Shown in pieces: positions 8,541 through 16,612 of a stretch of 64,000 nucleotides of DNA (the first letter of the stretch is position 1; each line of letters begins with the position of its first letter). The notes under the pieces were generated by a model. That model saw nothing but the letters and a program-made list of their open reading frames with translations, did no database searches and was not told the DNA's origin. Source of the DNA: JANXQG01 sp964615095 (GTDB taxonomy: Bacteria > Planctomycetota > Planctomycetia > Pirellulales > Thermoguttaceae); the NCBI GenBank assembly GCA_964615095.1, contig CAZTPX010000026.1:1-64000 (forward strand), written 5' to 3'. The position numbers and the translations under genes were made by a program.

Positions 8541-11012
8541 ATGAATACTACAAAAACCCTCGGACTTTGCTTTTTGTCCCTTCTTCTGGCCGCCTATCTT
8601 CAATCGACTGCTGCGGCGGGCGACCGTGTGACGGTCAATTTCGACCGCGATTGGCGGTTCCACCTGGGCGACGTCAAGAACGGTCAAGGCGCCGAACTGG
8701 ATGACTCGTCCTGGCGGCAGCTCAACGTGCCGCACGACTGGAGCATTGAAGGCCGTAAGCCGGATGGTCAGCCCGCCAGCGCTACGGCTCACTGGGAAGG
8801 CCCCTTCGATCCGAAATCCCCGGCGGGCGAGGGCGGCGGATACCTTGACGGCGGCATCGGCTGGTATCGCAAGACGTTCGCCACGCCCGCGGAGGCCAAG
8901 GGCCGCCGGGTCTCTATCGAGTTCGACGGCGCCTACATGGACAGCGACGTCTGGCTCAACGGCAAGCACATCGGCCGGCATCCCTACGGCTACACGAGTT
9001 TCGCCTACGATCTGACCGCCGCGCTGAAGCCCCAAGGCAAGAACGTCCTGGCCGTGCGGCTCGACGTCACTCAGCCATGCAGTCGCTGGTATTCCGGGGC
9101 GGGCATCTTTCGCCACGTGCGGCTGCAACTGCTTGATCCCGTACACGTGGCCCACTGGGGCACCTATATCACCACTCCCACGGTCCTGCCCGATGCGGCC
9201 GAAGTGAAGATCGTCACCCGCGTGGAGAACCAGGGCGCCGCCGAGGCCGACGTGTTTCTCTGGACCGACATCATCACGCCGGACTTCAAAGTCATCCGCG
9301 TCGCCGCCGAGCCGCCCAAGCGCATCATTACCGCGGGCGCGGAAACGACGTTCGAGCAGACGGTCTCCCTGCCCCAGCCCAAACTCTGGTCACCCGCCGC
9401 GCCGCAACTGTATTGCGCCACTTCGCACCTGACTGTAAACGGCGAGACGACCGATTTCATCACGACCAACTTCGGCATCCGCACCATCGAGTTCACCAAG
9501 GACCGGGGCATGCTGATCAACGGCCGGCGGGTGCCCGTCAACGGCGTCTGCGACCACCACGACCTGGGCTGCCTGGGGTCCGCCGTACACCGCCGCGGCA
9601 TCCAGCGGCAACTGGAGATCCTCAAGGGCATGGGCTGCAACGCCATCCGCACGAGCCACAACCCGCCCGATCCGGAACTGTTGAACCTTTGCGATGCGAT
9701 GGGGTTCGTGGTCATGGACGAGGCCTTCGACGAATGGAAGGCCGGCAAGACCCCGCACGGCTACGGCCGCTTCTTCGACCAGTGGAGCGAGCGCGACCTG
9801 GTGAGCATGCTGCACCGCGATCGAAACCACCCCTGCATCGTGCTCTGGAGCATCGGCAACGAGATCCCCGAGCAGGGCGCGGCCAACGGCTATGAGATGT
9901 CCAAGCGGCTGGCGGACATCTGCCGCCGCGAGGACCCCACGCGGCTCACGGTATCCGCCTGCAATGATCCCGGCGGGGCCACGCGCACGGGCTTTGCCAA
10001 ACCGCTGGGCGTTTTCGGCATCAATTACAATATCGGCGCTTACAGCCAATTCAAGGATAAATACAACCTCATCGGTTCCGAGACCGCCTCGGCCCTGAGC
10101 ACGCGCGACGAGTACGGGCTGAAGGTCGGCAAAGATGGGAAGGTGCAGATCCAGCGGGAGTTCGACCACCAGGTGACCTCCTACGACCTGGCAGCCCCGG
10201 GCTGGGGCTACATTGCCGAGACCGACCTGCTGGCGTTGCAACATGCGCCCTGGGTGGCCGGCGAGTTTGTCTGGACCGGTTTCGACTACATCGGCGAGCC
10301 GACGCCCTATGGCTGGCCGTCGCGGAGTTCCTACTTCGGCATCATCGACCTGGCCGGCTTCCCCAAGGACCGCTACTACTTCTACCGCAGCGTCTGGCGG
10401 CCCGAGCCGCTGGTGCATCTCTTGCCGCACTGGACCTGGCCGGCCTTGGCAGGCAAGGGAATCCCCGTCTGGGCCGTGACAAATTGTGACACAGTGGAAC
10501 TCTTCCTCAATGGCAAGTCGCTGGGTGAAAAGAAGCTCGACCGCGAGCACTCCTTGCACGTCGAGTGGTCTGTGCCTTACGCGCCGGGGATCCTGCGGGC
10601 GGTGGCCAAGACGGGCGGCAAGCAAGTGGCCAGTGACGAAGTCCGCACGGCGGGCAGCCCCAAGCGGCTGACGCTGCGGCCCGACCGTGCCAAGTTCCTG
10701 GCCGACGGCGACGACCTTTCCTTTGTCGAGGTCCGCGTGGTCGACGAGCAAGGCGTCGTTTGTCCGGCGGCGGGCAATCTGGTGCGTTTCCGCCTCTCTG
10801 GTTCGGCGACGATTGCCGGCGTGGACAACGGCGACCCGATCAACCACGAGCCGTTCAAGGCTGACAAGCACAAGGTATTCCACGGCCTGGGTCTGGTGGT
10901 GGTGGGCGCCAGTCGTACGCCCGGCAAGATCAAACTGCGGGCCGAGGCCGACGGGCTGGAAAGCGCTGAGGTTTCGTTGGAGACCGCCCAGCCGCCCAAA
11001 CTGCCACGGTAA
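8541..11012 (+). CDS. Secreted glycoside hydrolase family 2 (beta-galactosidase-like)
   Basis: Starting at ATG 8541, this 823-residue protein has a signal peptide (MNTTKTLGLCFLSLLLAAYL, cut near STAAAG). Domains in order: jelly-roll sugar-binding domain (VNFDRDWRFHLGD, DVWLNGKHIGRHPYGYTSF), immunoglobulin-like domain, TIM barrel and C-terminal beta domains. The acid/base Glu is in LWSIGNEIPEQ (about Glu441) and the likely nucleophile is in IGSETAS (about Glu514). NAIRTSHNPP and GEFVWTGFDYIGEPTPYGWP are typical of bacterial GH2 enzymes on plant or algal beta-galactosides. An earlier ATG at 8526 is possible but would precede the signal peptide. Exact substrate unknown. Confidence 0.9.
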   Translation: MNTTKTLGLCFLSLLLAAYLQSTAAAGDRVTVNFDRDWRFHLGDVKNGQGAELDDSSWRQLNVPHDWSIEGRKPDGQPASATAHWEGPFDPKSPAGEGGGYLDGGIGWYRKTFATPAEAKGRRVSIEFDGAYMDSDVWLNGKHIGRHPYGYTSFAYDLTAALKPQGKNVLAVRLDVTQPCSRWYSGAGIFRHVRLQLLDPVHVAHWGTYITTPTVLPDAAEVKIVTRVENQGAAEADVFLWTDIITPDFKVIRVAAEPPKRIITAGAETTFEQTVSLPQPKLWSPAAPQLYCATSHLTVNGETTDFITTNFGIRTIEFTKDRGMLINGRRVPVNGVCDHHDLGCLGSAVHRRGIQRQLEILKGMGCNAIRTSHNPPDPELLNLCDAMGFVVMDEAFDEWKAGKTPHGYGRFFDQWSERDLVSMLHRDRNHPCIVLWSIGNEIPEQGAANGYEMSKRLADICRREDPTRLTVSACNDPGGATRTGFAKPLGVFGINYNIGAYSQFKDKYNLIGSETASALSTRDEYGLKVGKDGKVQIQREFDHQVTSYDLAAPGWGYIAETDLLALQHAPWVAGEFVWTGFDYIGEPTPYGWPSRSSYFGIIDLAGFPKDRYYFYRSVWRPEPLVHLLPHWTWPALAGKGIPVWAVTNCDTVELFLNGKSLGEKKLDREHSLHVEWSVPYAPGILRAVAKTGGKQVASDEVRTAGSPKRLTLRPDRAKFLADGDDLSFVEVRVVDEQGVVCPAAGNLVRFRLSGSATIAGVDNGDPINHEPFKADKHKVFHGLGLVVVGASRTPGKIKLRAEADGLESAEVSLETAQPPKLPR

Positions 11013-11116
11013 GATTGCTTGCTGTAGGGATGGCCAAAGGTGGTGTGGCAACAGTCGTTCTGGAGCAATACAATAGAGTTGCTGTTTCTTGTCGCAAATG
11101 GTCGCAGGAGTTTCAC

Positions 11117-11386
11117 ATGGACCGAATTACTGTGGCCGAGGCTGCTCGCGACTTTATCGCATTGGTGGATCGTGTCTATTCCGAGGGAACTCCCGTCGAG
11201 TTGGAGCGGGATGCGCGCGTCATCGCTTGCCTCAGTCCGGTACGTCCCCAGTCGGCTTTGAAGGTGCGGGACCTGACCGCGTTTCTCCAAGCCCTTCCCA
11301 AGCTGGGCGATGACGCCGCCGCATTTTCAGAAGATATTCGGGCGAACCGCCGTGAGTTGCCGGTGGAGGCCGACCCGTGGGGTTGA
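11117..11386 (+). CDS. Phd/YefM-type antitoxin without an intact toxin
   Basis: The 89-residue protein (MDRITVAEAARDFIALVDRV...) has the N-terminal fold of type II antitoxins of the Phd/YefM superfamily: an AEAARDF helix, then a strand with PVELERDARVIACLSP. It starts after GCAGGAG. The tail (ANRRELPVEADPWG) is typical of antitoxins whose partner is a PIN ribonuclease. The gene ends TGATG, the classic overlap with a toxin start, but the next frame stops after nine codons. The antitoxin may therefore be orphaned, or may pair in trans with a toxin elsewhere. Confidence 0.8.
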   Translation: MDRITVAEAARDFIALVDRVYSEGTPVELERDARVIACLSPVRPQSALKVRDLTAFLQALPKLGDDAAAFSEDIRANRRELPVEADPWG

Positions 11387-11415
11387 TGGTCGAGCGTGTT
11401 CATTCGGCCCCCTAA
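11386..11415 (+). pseudogene. Nine-codon stub at the expected toxin position
   Basis: The ATG overlapping the antitoxin stop opens MVERVHSAP and then TAA. Antitoxins of this kind are usually coupled to a PIN toxin in exactly this position. No PIN motif is found in the following bases before the LRR gene. It is inferred to be the truncated head of a lost toxin gene. Confidence 0.4.
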
Positions 11416-11438
11416 CTCGATATGCCAACCGAGACCTT

Positions 11439-12617
11439 ATGACGGAACCCAAGCCCCATAGCTGTTGGTGTCGCCTCACGCCCGACCGTGTCGTGCTGCT
11501 CCTGCTAGTCATGGGTTGCCTGCTTTGGCTGTCGAATCGACTGGGCTGGCCGGCGTGGCAGAAGGGCTACGCGGTGCTGGTGGCCTTGGCGTTGATCGGC
11601 ATTGCTGCCGTGCTGATGTTGTTGTGGTTAATCGTTTGCCTGCTTTTCCGATGGCGATTCCAATTTGGGATACGCTTCCTACTGATGCTGACTGTGCTTG
11701 TCGCCTTGTTGTTCGGTTGGCCGGTGGCGGAAATCAGAAAGGCAAGAGAACAAAGGGCGGCAGTGGAGATGATCGAAAACTTAAGAGGGCGGGTTATTTA
11801 TGGTTGGCAGTACCATGCGGACGGTACACGTCTGCCAAATGCGCAGCCACCGGGGCCCGCGTGGTTACAGAAACCGCTAGGCGTCGATTTTTTCACAGAG
11901 GTTACCAAAGTATACCTCGGCGACGCCGACGTTAGGGACATTACCGACGCCCAAATGGAACGCCTCAAGTGCTTGACACAACTTGATGCACTGTACGTTC
12001 GCAGCCGCAGGGTCACTGACGCGGGCGCGAAATGCATCGCGGAAATGCCCCGCCTCAAAGAGTTGTTTCTCTGCGACACCGCGGTCACCGATGCCGTCTT
12101 GGAAAGTATTGAACACTTTACGCAACTCGAGCTTCTGTTTCTTAGAAGTGCCAAAATCACGGACGCCGGATTGAACCGCCTCAAAGGCTTGGTGTTACTT
12201 CGACGGTTATATCTTGGGGGCACGCAAGTCAGCGATGCCGGGCTGGAGAACCTCAAAGGCTTGACACGACTTGATACCTTGGAGTTGCGTGGCACACGTG
12301 TTACCGATGCCGTATTAGAGAACATAAAAGGACTGTCGCAGCTCCGCATCTTGGACCTTAGCGCGACGCGTATTACCGATGCCGGACTGCAAAAGCACCT
12401 CAAAGTTCTGGCCGAACTCGAAACACTGAACCTGGACAATACGCAGGTTACGGACGGTGGATTAGAGCATCTCAAGGACTTGATCAACCTTCGGGTCTTG
12501 GAACTCGCAGGTTCTCAGGTCACGTACGCGGGTGTAGAAAAGCTCCGGCAGGCATTGCCGAATTGCCGTATCGAAAGCTCGGCGATTCCAAGCTTGATAT
12601 ACACCCCCGCACCGTAG
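11439..12617 (+). CDS. Membrane-anchored leucine-rich repeat protein
   Basis: From ATG 11439 (MTEPKPHSCW...) the protein has 392 residues. Three hydrophobic segments (about residues 14-35, 45-72 and 75-95) anchor it. The rest is about eight leucine-rich repeats of 24 residues with consensus TxVTDAGLExLKGLxxLxxLxLxG, as in planctomycete LRR proteins. The repeats include variants such as ITDAGLNRLKGLVLLRRLYL and VSDAGLENLKGLTRLDTLEL. Such repeats are protein-binding scaffolds; no catalytic domain is present. The start site is weak (no clear Shine-Dalgarno). Base composition is lower in GC than in flanking genes. Confidence 0.85.
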   Translation: MTEPKPHSCWCRLTPDRVVLLLLVMGCLLWLSNRLGWPAWQKGYAVLVALALIGIAAVLMLLWLIVCLLFRWRFQFGIRFLLMLTVLVALLFGWPVAEIRKAREQRAAVEMIENLRGRVIYGWQYHADGTRLPNAQPPGPAWLQKPLGVDFFTEVTKVYLGDADVRDITDAQMERLKCLTQLDALYVRSRRVTDAGAKCIAEMPRLKELFLCDTAVTDAVLESIEHFTQLELLFLRSAKITDAGLNRLKGLVLLRRLYLGGTQVSDAGLENLKGLTRLDTLELRGTRVTDAVLENIKGLSQLRILDLSATRITDAGLQKHLKVLAELETLNLDNTQVTDGGLEHLKDLINLRVLELAGSQVTYAGVEKLRQALPNCRIESSAIPSLIYTPAP

Positions 12618-12779
12618 GCAATTCCTTTTACATAAACTCTACGTCGGGGTAAGTCAATCTTGGAATAAAACTCCCGCAGCGGAACCAATCCCGCCCGCCA
12701 AACGTCCAATTACCGGGCCACTGGCAAACCCGCCGTCCCTGGATTACGATAGATAGCACCTCTTTCGAAGGGTCCGATC

Positions 12780-14297
12780 ATGTTCCGCAGCACATTTTGG
12801 CTATTTCTGCTACTTCCTCTCCTGGTCACGCCCTGTCTGGCCGGCGTCGATCTGGTGACACTGCCCACGCGCGAAGGCACGCAGCTTACGATTTATAACT
12901 CGGAAGACATCACCATGGTTCGCGAGCACCGCCTGCTGACCGTCAAGGAGGGCGTGAACCGCATCCAGTTCGCCTGGGCCAACACGCTCATCGACCCGAC
13001 CAGCATCGAGTTCCGCATTCTCGACCAGCAGGACAAGGTCGATCTGGTGGACACCACCTTTCCCGCCGGCCGCAACGACGCCTTGCAATGGAACATCAAG
13101 AGCCAGATCGCCGGCAAGATCGCGGTCGAAATCAGGTACTTCACTTCGGGCATTACCTGGGCCGCCGACTATGTGGGCATCGCCAACGAAGACGAGACGA
13201 AACTCAACGTGACCGGCTACGTGCGGGTGACGAACAGTTCCGGCGAGCAGTACGACAACGCCCAGACGCGCCTGGTCGTGGGCAACATCAACCTCGTGGA
13301 GAAAATCGCCGACCTGGCCACGCGGCCAGCGCCCGGCGAGTGGAAGAAGCTCGAAGTCGAGAAGCGAGCCAAGCTGCAGCGCCGCTTTGATGAAGCCGCC
13401 AAAGAGGCTGAGCAGAAAGATAAGCAAGTCGCTGAGGAGCCCGAAGAGGCTGCCCTCGAGAAAGGGAAGCAGGTCATCAAGCAGGGCCTTTCCGAATACT
13501 TCCTCTTCACTATCGAAGGCCGCGAGGATATCAAGGACAAGGAACCCAAACGCCTGGTGGCCATGAAGGTGGCGGAAGTGCCGCTGGATTCGATCTACAA
13601 GCTTTCGGACCGTAGCGGCGATCAGCAATTCACCAAGTTCTACCGCTTCAAGAACGTCAAGCTCTTGGACGAGCAAGGCCCAAACAAAGGTAAAGAGAAG
13701 AAGCTCTCGGCGATGGAGAACCTGGGCCTCTCGCCCTTGCCCAATGGCGCTGTAAGGCTCTTCTCGGAATACAAGAACCGGGATCTGGCCTATGTTGGCG
13801 GCACGGACACCAAGTACGTGCCCATCGGCGACCGCGTGGAAGTCAATGTGGGGCCGGACAAGGACATCACGATCCACCGGCGGCTGAAGGACCAGAAGAC
13901 CGGTAACGTTGTCGCCCGGCAGTACAAACGGCGGCTCGACGACAAGTTCGTCCTCTACTACGACCTGGTGGATTATGACGAGACGTTTTTCTACGAGGAA
14001 GAACTGGTTTCCGGCAAGCCCGTGCCGGCCAAGGTGGAAGTCGAAAGGCAATTCGACGCCAACGTCGTGCTTTGGGGCGAAGGCGAGCCGCCCAAGGGCT
14101 GGACCAGCAACGAATCCGGGGCCTACGTCGATCTGCACACGATCACCGGCCGCGTGGAACGGGTCGATCAGCAGCACGTGAAGTATTTTCTCGACCTGAA
14201 GCCGGGCAAGAAGCAGACGGTCGAGTATAGCGTGACGTACAAGCGGCGGAAAGTGGGGCCGGAACTGAACGCGGAGAAGAAGCGCGAGCCGTTGTAG
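12780..14297 (+). CDS. Secreted DUF4139-like protein
   Basis: The 505-residue protein starts after GAAGGGTCCG and has a signal peptide ending near CLAGVD. It contains the order seen in DUF4139/mucoidy-inhibitor-like proteins: VTLPTREGTQLTIYNSEDIT, LQWNIKSQIAGKIAVEIRYFTSGITWAADYVG and LNVTGYVRVTNSSGEQYDNAQTRLVVG. A charged coiled-coil stretch (about residues 195-235, KRAKLQRRFDEAAKEAEQ) interrupts the fold. The C-terminal part (YKNRDLAYVGGTDTKYVPIGDRVEVNVG) fits the second half of DUF4139. The function of the family is poorly known. The assignment is by eye; it could belong to a related planctomycete-only family. Confidence 0.6.
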   Translation: MFRSTFWLFLLLPLLVTPCLAGVDLVTLPTREGTQLTIYNSEDITMVREHRLLTVKEGVNRIQFAWANTLIDPTSIEFRILDQQDKVDLVDTTFPAGRNDALQWNIKSQIAGKIAVEIRYFTSGITWAADYVGIANEDETKLNVTGYVRVTNSSGEQYDNAQTRLVVGNINLVEKIADLATRPAPGEWKKLEVEKRAKLQRRFDEAAKEAEQKDKQVAEEPEEAALEKGKQVIKQGLSEYFLFTIEGREDIKDKEPKRLVAMKVAEVPLDSIYKLSDRSGDQQFTKFYRFKNVKLLDEQGPNKGKEKKLSAMENLGLSPLPNGAVRLFSEYKNRDLAYVGGTDTKYVPIGDRVEVNVGPDKDITIHRRLKDQKTGNVVARQYKRRLDDKFVLYYDLVDYDETFFYEEELVSGKPVPAKVEVERQFDANVVLWGEGEPPKGWTSNESGAYVDLHTITGRVERVDQQHVKYFLDLKPGKKQTVEYSVTYKRRKVGPELNAEKKREPL

Positions 14298-14316
14298 CGT
14301 CGTTAGGCGTTTCCAA

Positions 14317-14377
14317 TGTAGCAGGCACACGCCGTGTGCCGTAAAATGCGGACGGCACACGGCGTGTGCCTGCTACA
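14317..14377. repeat. Perfect 26-bp-arm hairpin, GGCACAC family
   Basis: Arms 14317-14342 and 14352-14377 are perfect reverse complements around a 9-base loop (AAAATGCGG). The arm starts TGTAGCAGGCACACGCCGTG. A second element with the same core but a different outer arm lies at 22374-22436. It sits between the DUF4139-like gene and the Gfo/Idh/MocA gene. It could be a repetitive extragenic palindrome; no U-tract follows. Confidence 0.85.
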
Positions 14378-14397
14378 ATAATTCAGCGAGAAAATCC

Positions 14398-15696
14398 ATG
14401 AAATCCCCCCGCGTTTCCCGTCGCGAGTTCCTCCGCCAGGGCGCTGCTGCGGTTGCCGCGCCTTATTTCATTCCTGCCGGAGTGCTGGCGTCCGAGGCTT
14501 CGTCCGGGGCCAATGACCGTATCGGCATTGCCGGCATCGGCATCGGCCGCCAGGGCAGCGACGTGCTGGCCGCCGCCCTCAAGTCGAAGCAGACCCGCTT
14601 CGTGGCTATCGCCGACCTGAACCTTCCCCGCGCCAGGCAAATCGCCGCCAAGTACGACGGCCAGCCGTACCAGGACTATCGCAAGCTGCTGGAGCGGCAA
14701 GATGTCGACGCTGTTGTTACGGCCACGGTCGACCACTGGCGGGCCTTGGTCTCCATCCACTCCTGCCAGGCCGGCAAGCACGTCTACGCCGAGAAGCCCT
14801 TGAGCCTGACGATCCGCGAGGGGCGGCTGATGGTCGAAGCGGCGCGCAAATACAAGCGCGTCTTCCAGGTCGGCAGCCAGCAGCGCTCGCAGGCCGTGAA
14901 CCGCGCGGCATGCGAATTCATCCGCAAAGGGAAGCTCGGCAAGATCACGGAGGTCATCGGCGCCAATTATCCCAGCCCCTGGGAATGTGCGTTTCCGGCC
15001 AAACCGGTCCCGGCGGGACTCGATTGGGATATGTGGTGCGGGCCGACGCCGCTGATCCCCTTCCATACGGACATTTATACCCCGCGGGCCAGGCCCGGCT
15101 GGATCTCTTGCCGCCCCTATTCGGGCGGCGAAATGACCGGCTGGGGCGCGCACGGGCTGGACCAGATCCAGTGGGCCTTGGGCATGGACGAGAGCGGGCC
15201 GGTGGAAGTCTGGGCCGAGGGCGGCAAATTCAATCCGCCCACCTACACGCAGCCGGAATCGCGGGCCCGCGGCGAAAAGCTCTGCCAAACGCCCACTGTC
15301 TTCTTCCGCTATGCCAGCGGCATTACCGTCAAGCTCGCCAACGGCAACCCGGGTGGCGGGATTTTCATCGGCGCAGAAGGCAAGATCGATCTGGCACGCG
15401 GGATGCTGAAGTCCAATCCGCCGGAAATCGCCGCCCAAATCACGCGCAGTGCCGGCAGGGACGGCAACCACGTGGCCAACTGGCTGGAGTGCATCAAGAG
15501 CGGCCAGCGGCCTTGCGCCGACGTGTCGATCGGGCACCGCTCGGCGACGCTCTGCCACCTGGGCAACATCGCCCGCTGGACCGGGCGCAGGCTGCGTTGG
15601 GACGCCGCCAAGGAGGTTTTTGCCGACGATACGGCTGCCAACGAGTATCTCGATCGCGCCCGCCGCAAGCCGTACGAGTTGCCGGAAACGGTGTGA
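14398..15696 (+). CDS. Tat-exported Gfo/Idh/MocA family oxidoreductase
   Basis: The 432-residue NAD(P)-dependent sugar oxidoreductase has a twin-arginine signal (SRREFLRQGAAAVAAP) and then a Rossmann start (IGIAGIGIGRQGSDVL). The family motif EKPLSLTIREGRLMVEAARK (about residues 132-151) contains the catalytic-site Lys of the EKP motif. A C-terminal beta-sheet domain with WGAHGLDQIQWALGMDESGP follows. It is expected to oxidise or reduce a sugar or inositol-type ring in the periplasm with a tightly held cofactor, as proposed for exported planctomycete members. It lies 21 bases upstream of a sugar isomerase gene and likely shares its transcript. Confidence 0.9.
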   Translation: MKSPRVSRREFLRQGAAAVAAPYFIPAGVLASEASSGANDRIGIAGIGIGRQGSDVLAAALKSKQTRFVAIADLNLPRARQIAAKYDGQPYQDYRKLLERQDVDAVVTATVDHWRALVSIHSCQAGKHVYAEKPLSLTIREGRLMVEAARKYKRVFQVGSQQRSQAVNRAACEFIRKGKLGKITEVIGANYPSPWECAFPAKPVPAGLDWDMWCGPTPLIPFHTDIYTPRARPGWISCRPYSGGEMTGWGAHGLDQIQWALGMDESGPVEVWAEGGKFNPPTYTQPESRARGEKLCQTPTVFFRYASGITVKLANGNPGGGIFIGAEGKIDLARGMLKSNPPEIAAQITRSAGRDGNHVANWLECIKSGQRPCADVSIGHRSATLCHLGNIARWTGRRLRWDAAKEVFADDTAANEYLDRARRKPYELPETV

Positions 15697-15717
15697 GTTC
15701 GATCAAGGAGCCAAGTC

Positions 15718-16569
15718 ATGGGAAAAGTCGGAATCGGATTGAACCTGGAGGCCGTGAGGACCTCGCACAAGAGCTTTGAATGGGCCGTCGAGTTCGCCGC
15801 CGAGTTGGGCTACGAGTACATCGAGCCGATGGTCCACTGGGGGCGGGAACTGCTGAGCGAGGCCCGCTATTTTCACAGCGTGTCGATGTTGGACGATCCG
15901 CTCCGCGTGCGCCGCGCGGCCGAGAAGCATAACCTCAAGCTCTCGGCCTTGTCGTCGCACAGCCAACTCTCCAAGCCCGAGATCGCCGTGGAGTATCTCA
16001 AGCAGGCCGCCCGTTACGCCAAGGAGTGCGGCGCGCCAGTGATCAACACGCACGAGGGCCACAAGCAGCCGTGGACGACCGAGGAGGAGGACTTCGTCTT
16101 GATCCGTTACTCGATCATGGAAGCAGCGCGGGTCTGCGAACCGCGCGGCATCAAGCTCGGCCTGGAAATGCACCAGACCTATTCACTGGTGCCCGAGAAA
16201 TACGACCGCATCCTCGGCCTGGTGCAGTCGCCGGCCGTGGGGGCCAATTTCGACACCGGCAACGCCTACCTGGGCGGCGTTGACCCCATCGCCTGGCTCG
16301 AGCGGATCAAGCATCGGTTGGTACACATGCATGCCAAGGACATTACGCTGGAGCAATCCAGCGCCGAGCGCGGGAAGGTCATGGGCACGCCCGTCGGCTG
16401 CGCTTGCGGCGACGGTGTGATCGACTGGGAACAGGTCATCGCCATCGTCCGCTCGATTCCTCAAGACATCGTGTTGAGCGTCGAGTGCGGGACGCTGGAC
16501 CAGGCTGCCAGGAGCATCGAACACTTGCGCCGGCTTGTCAAGCAAAGCATAAAGCCGCATAATTTCTGA
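15718..16569 (+). CDS. Sugar phosphate isomerase/epimerase, xylose-isomerase-like TIM barrel
   Basis: The 283-residue protein starts after AAGGAG and has the AP-endonuclease-2/xylose isomerase barrel: VGIGLNLEAVRTSHKSFEW, LSALSSHSQLS, VINTHEGH, GIKLGLEMHQTYS, VGANFDTGNAYLGG and LVHMHAKDITLEQ. The Glu, Asp, His and Glu residues in these segments match the metal site of the family. It forms a pair with the Gfo/Idh/MocA gene, a common planctomycete combination for rare sugars or inositols. No signal peptide is seen, so it acts in the cytoplasm even though its partner has a Tat signal. Confidence 0.85.
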   Translation: MGKVGIGLNLEAVRTSHKSFEWAVEFAAELGYEYIEPMVHWGRELLSEARYFHSVSMLDDPLRVRRAAEKHNLKLSALSSHSQLSKPEIAVEYLKQAARYAKECGAPVINTHEGHKQPWTTEEEDFVLIRYSIMEAARVCEPRGIKLGLEMHQTYSLVPEKYDRILGLVQSPAVGANFDTGNAYLGGVDPIAWLERIKHRLVHMHAKDITLEQSSAERGKVMGTPVGCACGDGVIDWEQVIAIVRSIPQDIVLSVECGTLDQAARSIEHLRRLVKQSIKPHNF

Positions 16570-16612
16570 TGATCGCGGCCCCCGCAACGCACTCCAAGAC
16601 CGTACGGCTCAG

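Noticed and set aside
14317..14377. Intrinsic terminator after the DUF4139-like gene
   Set aside because: The stem is strong but no T-run follows it, and a similar element elsewhere stands between other gene types.
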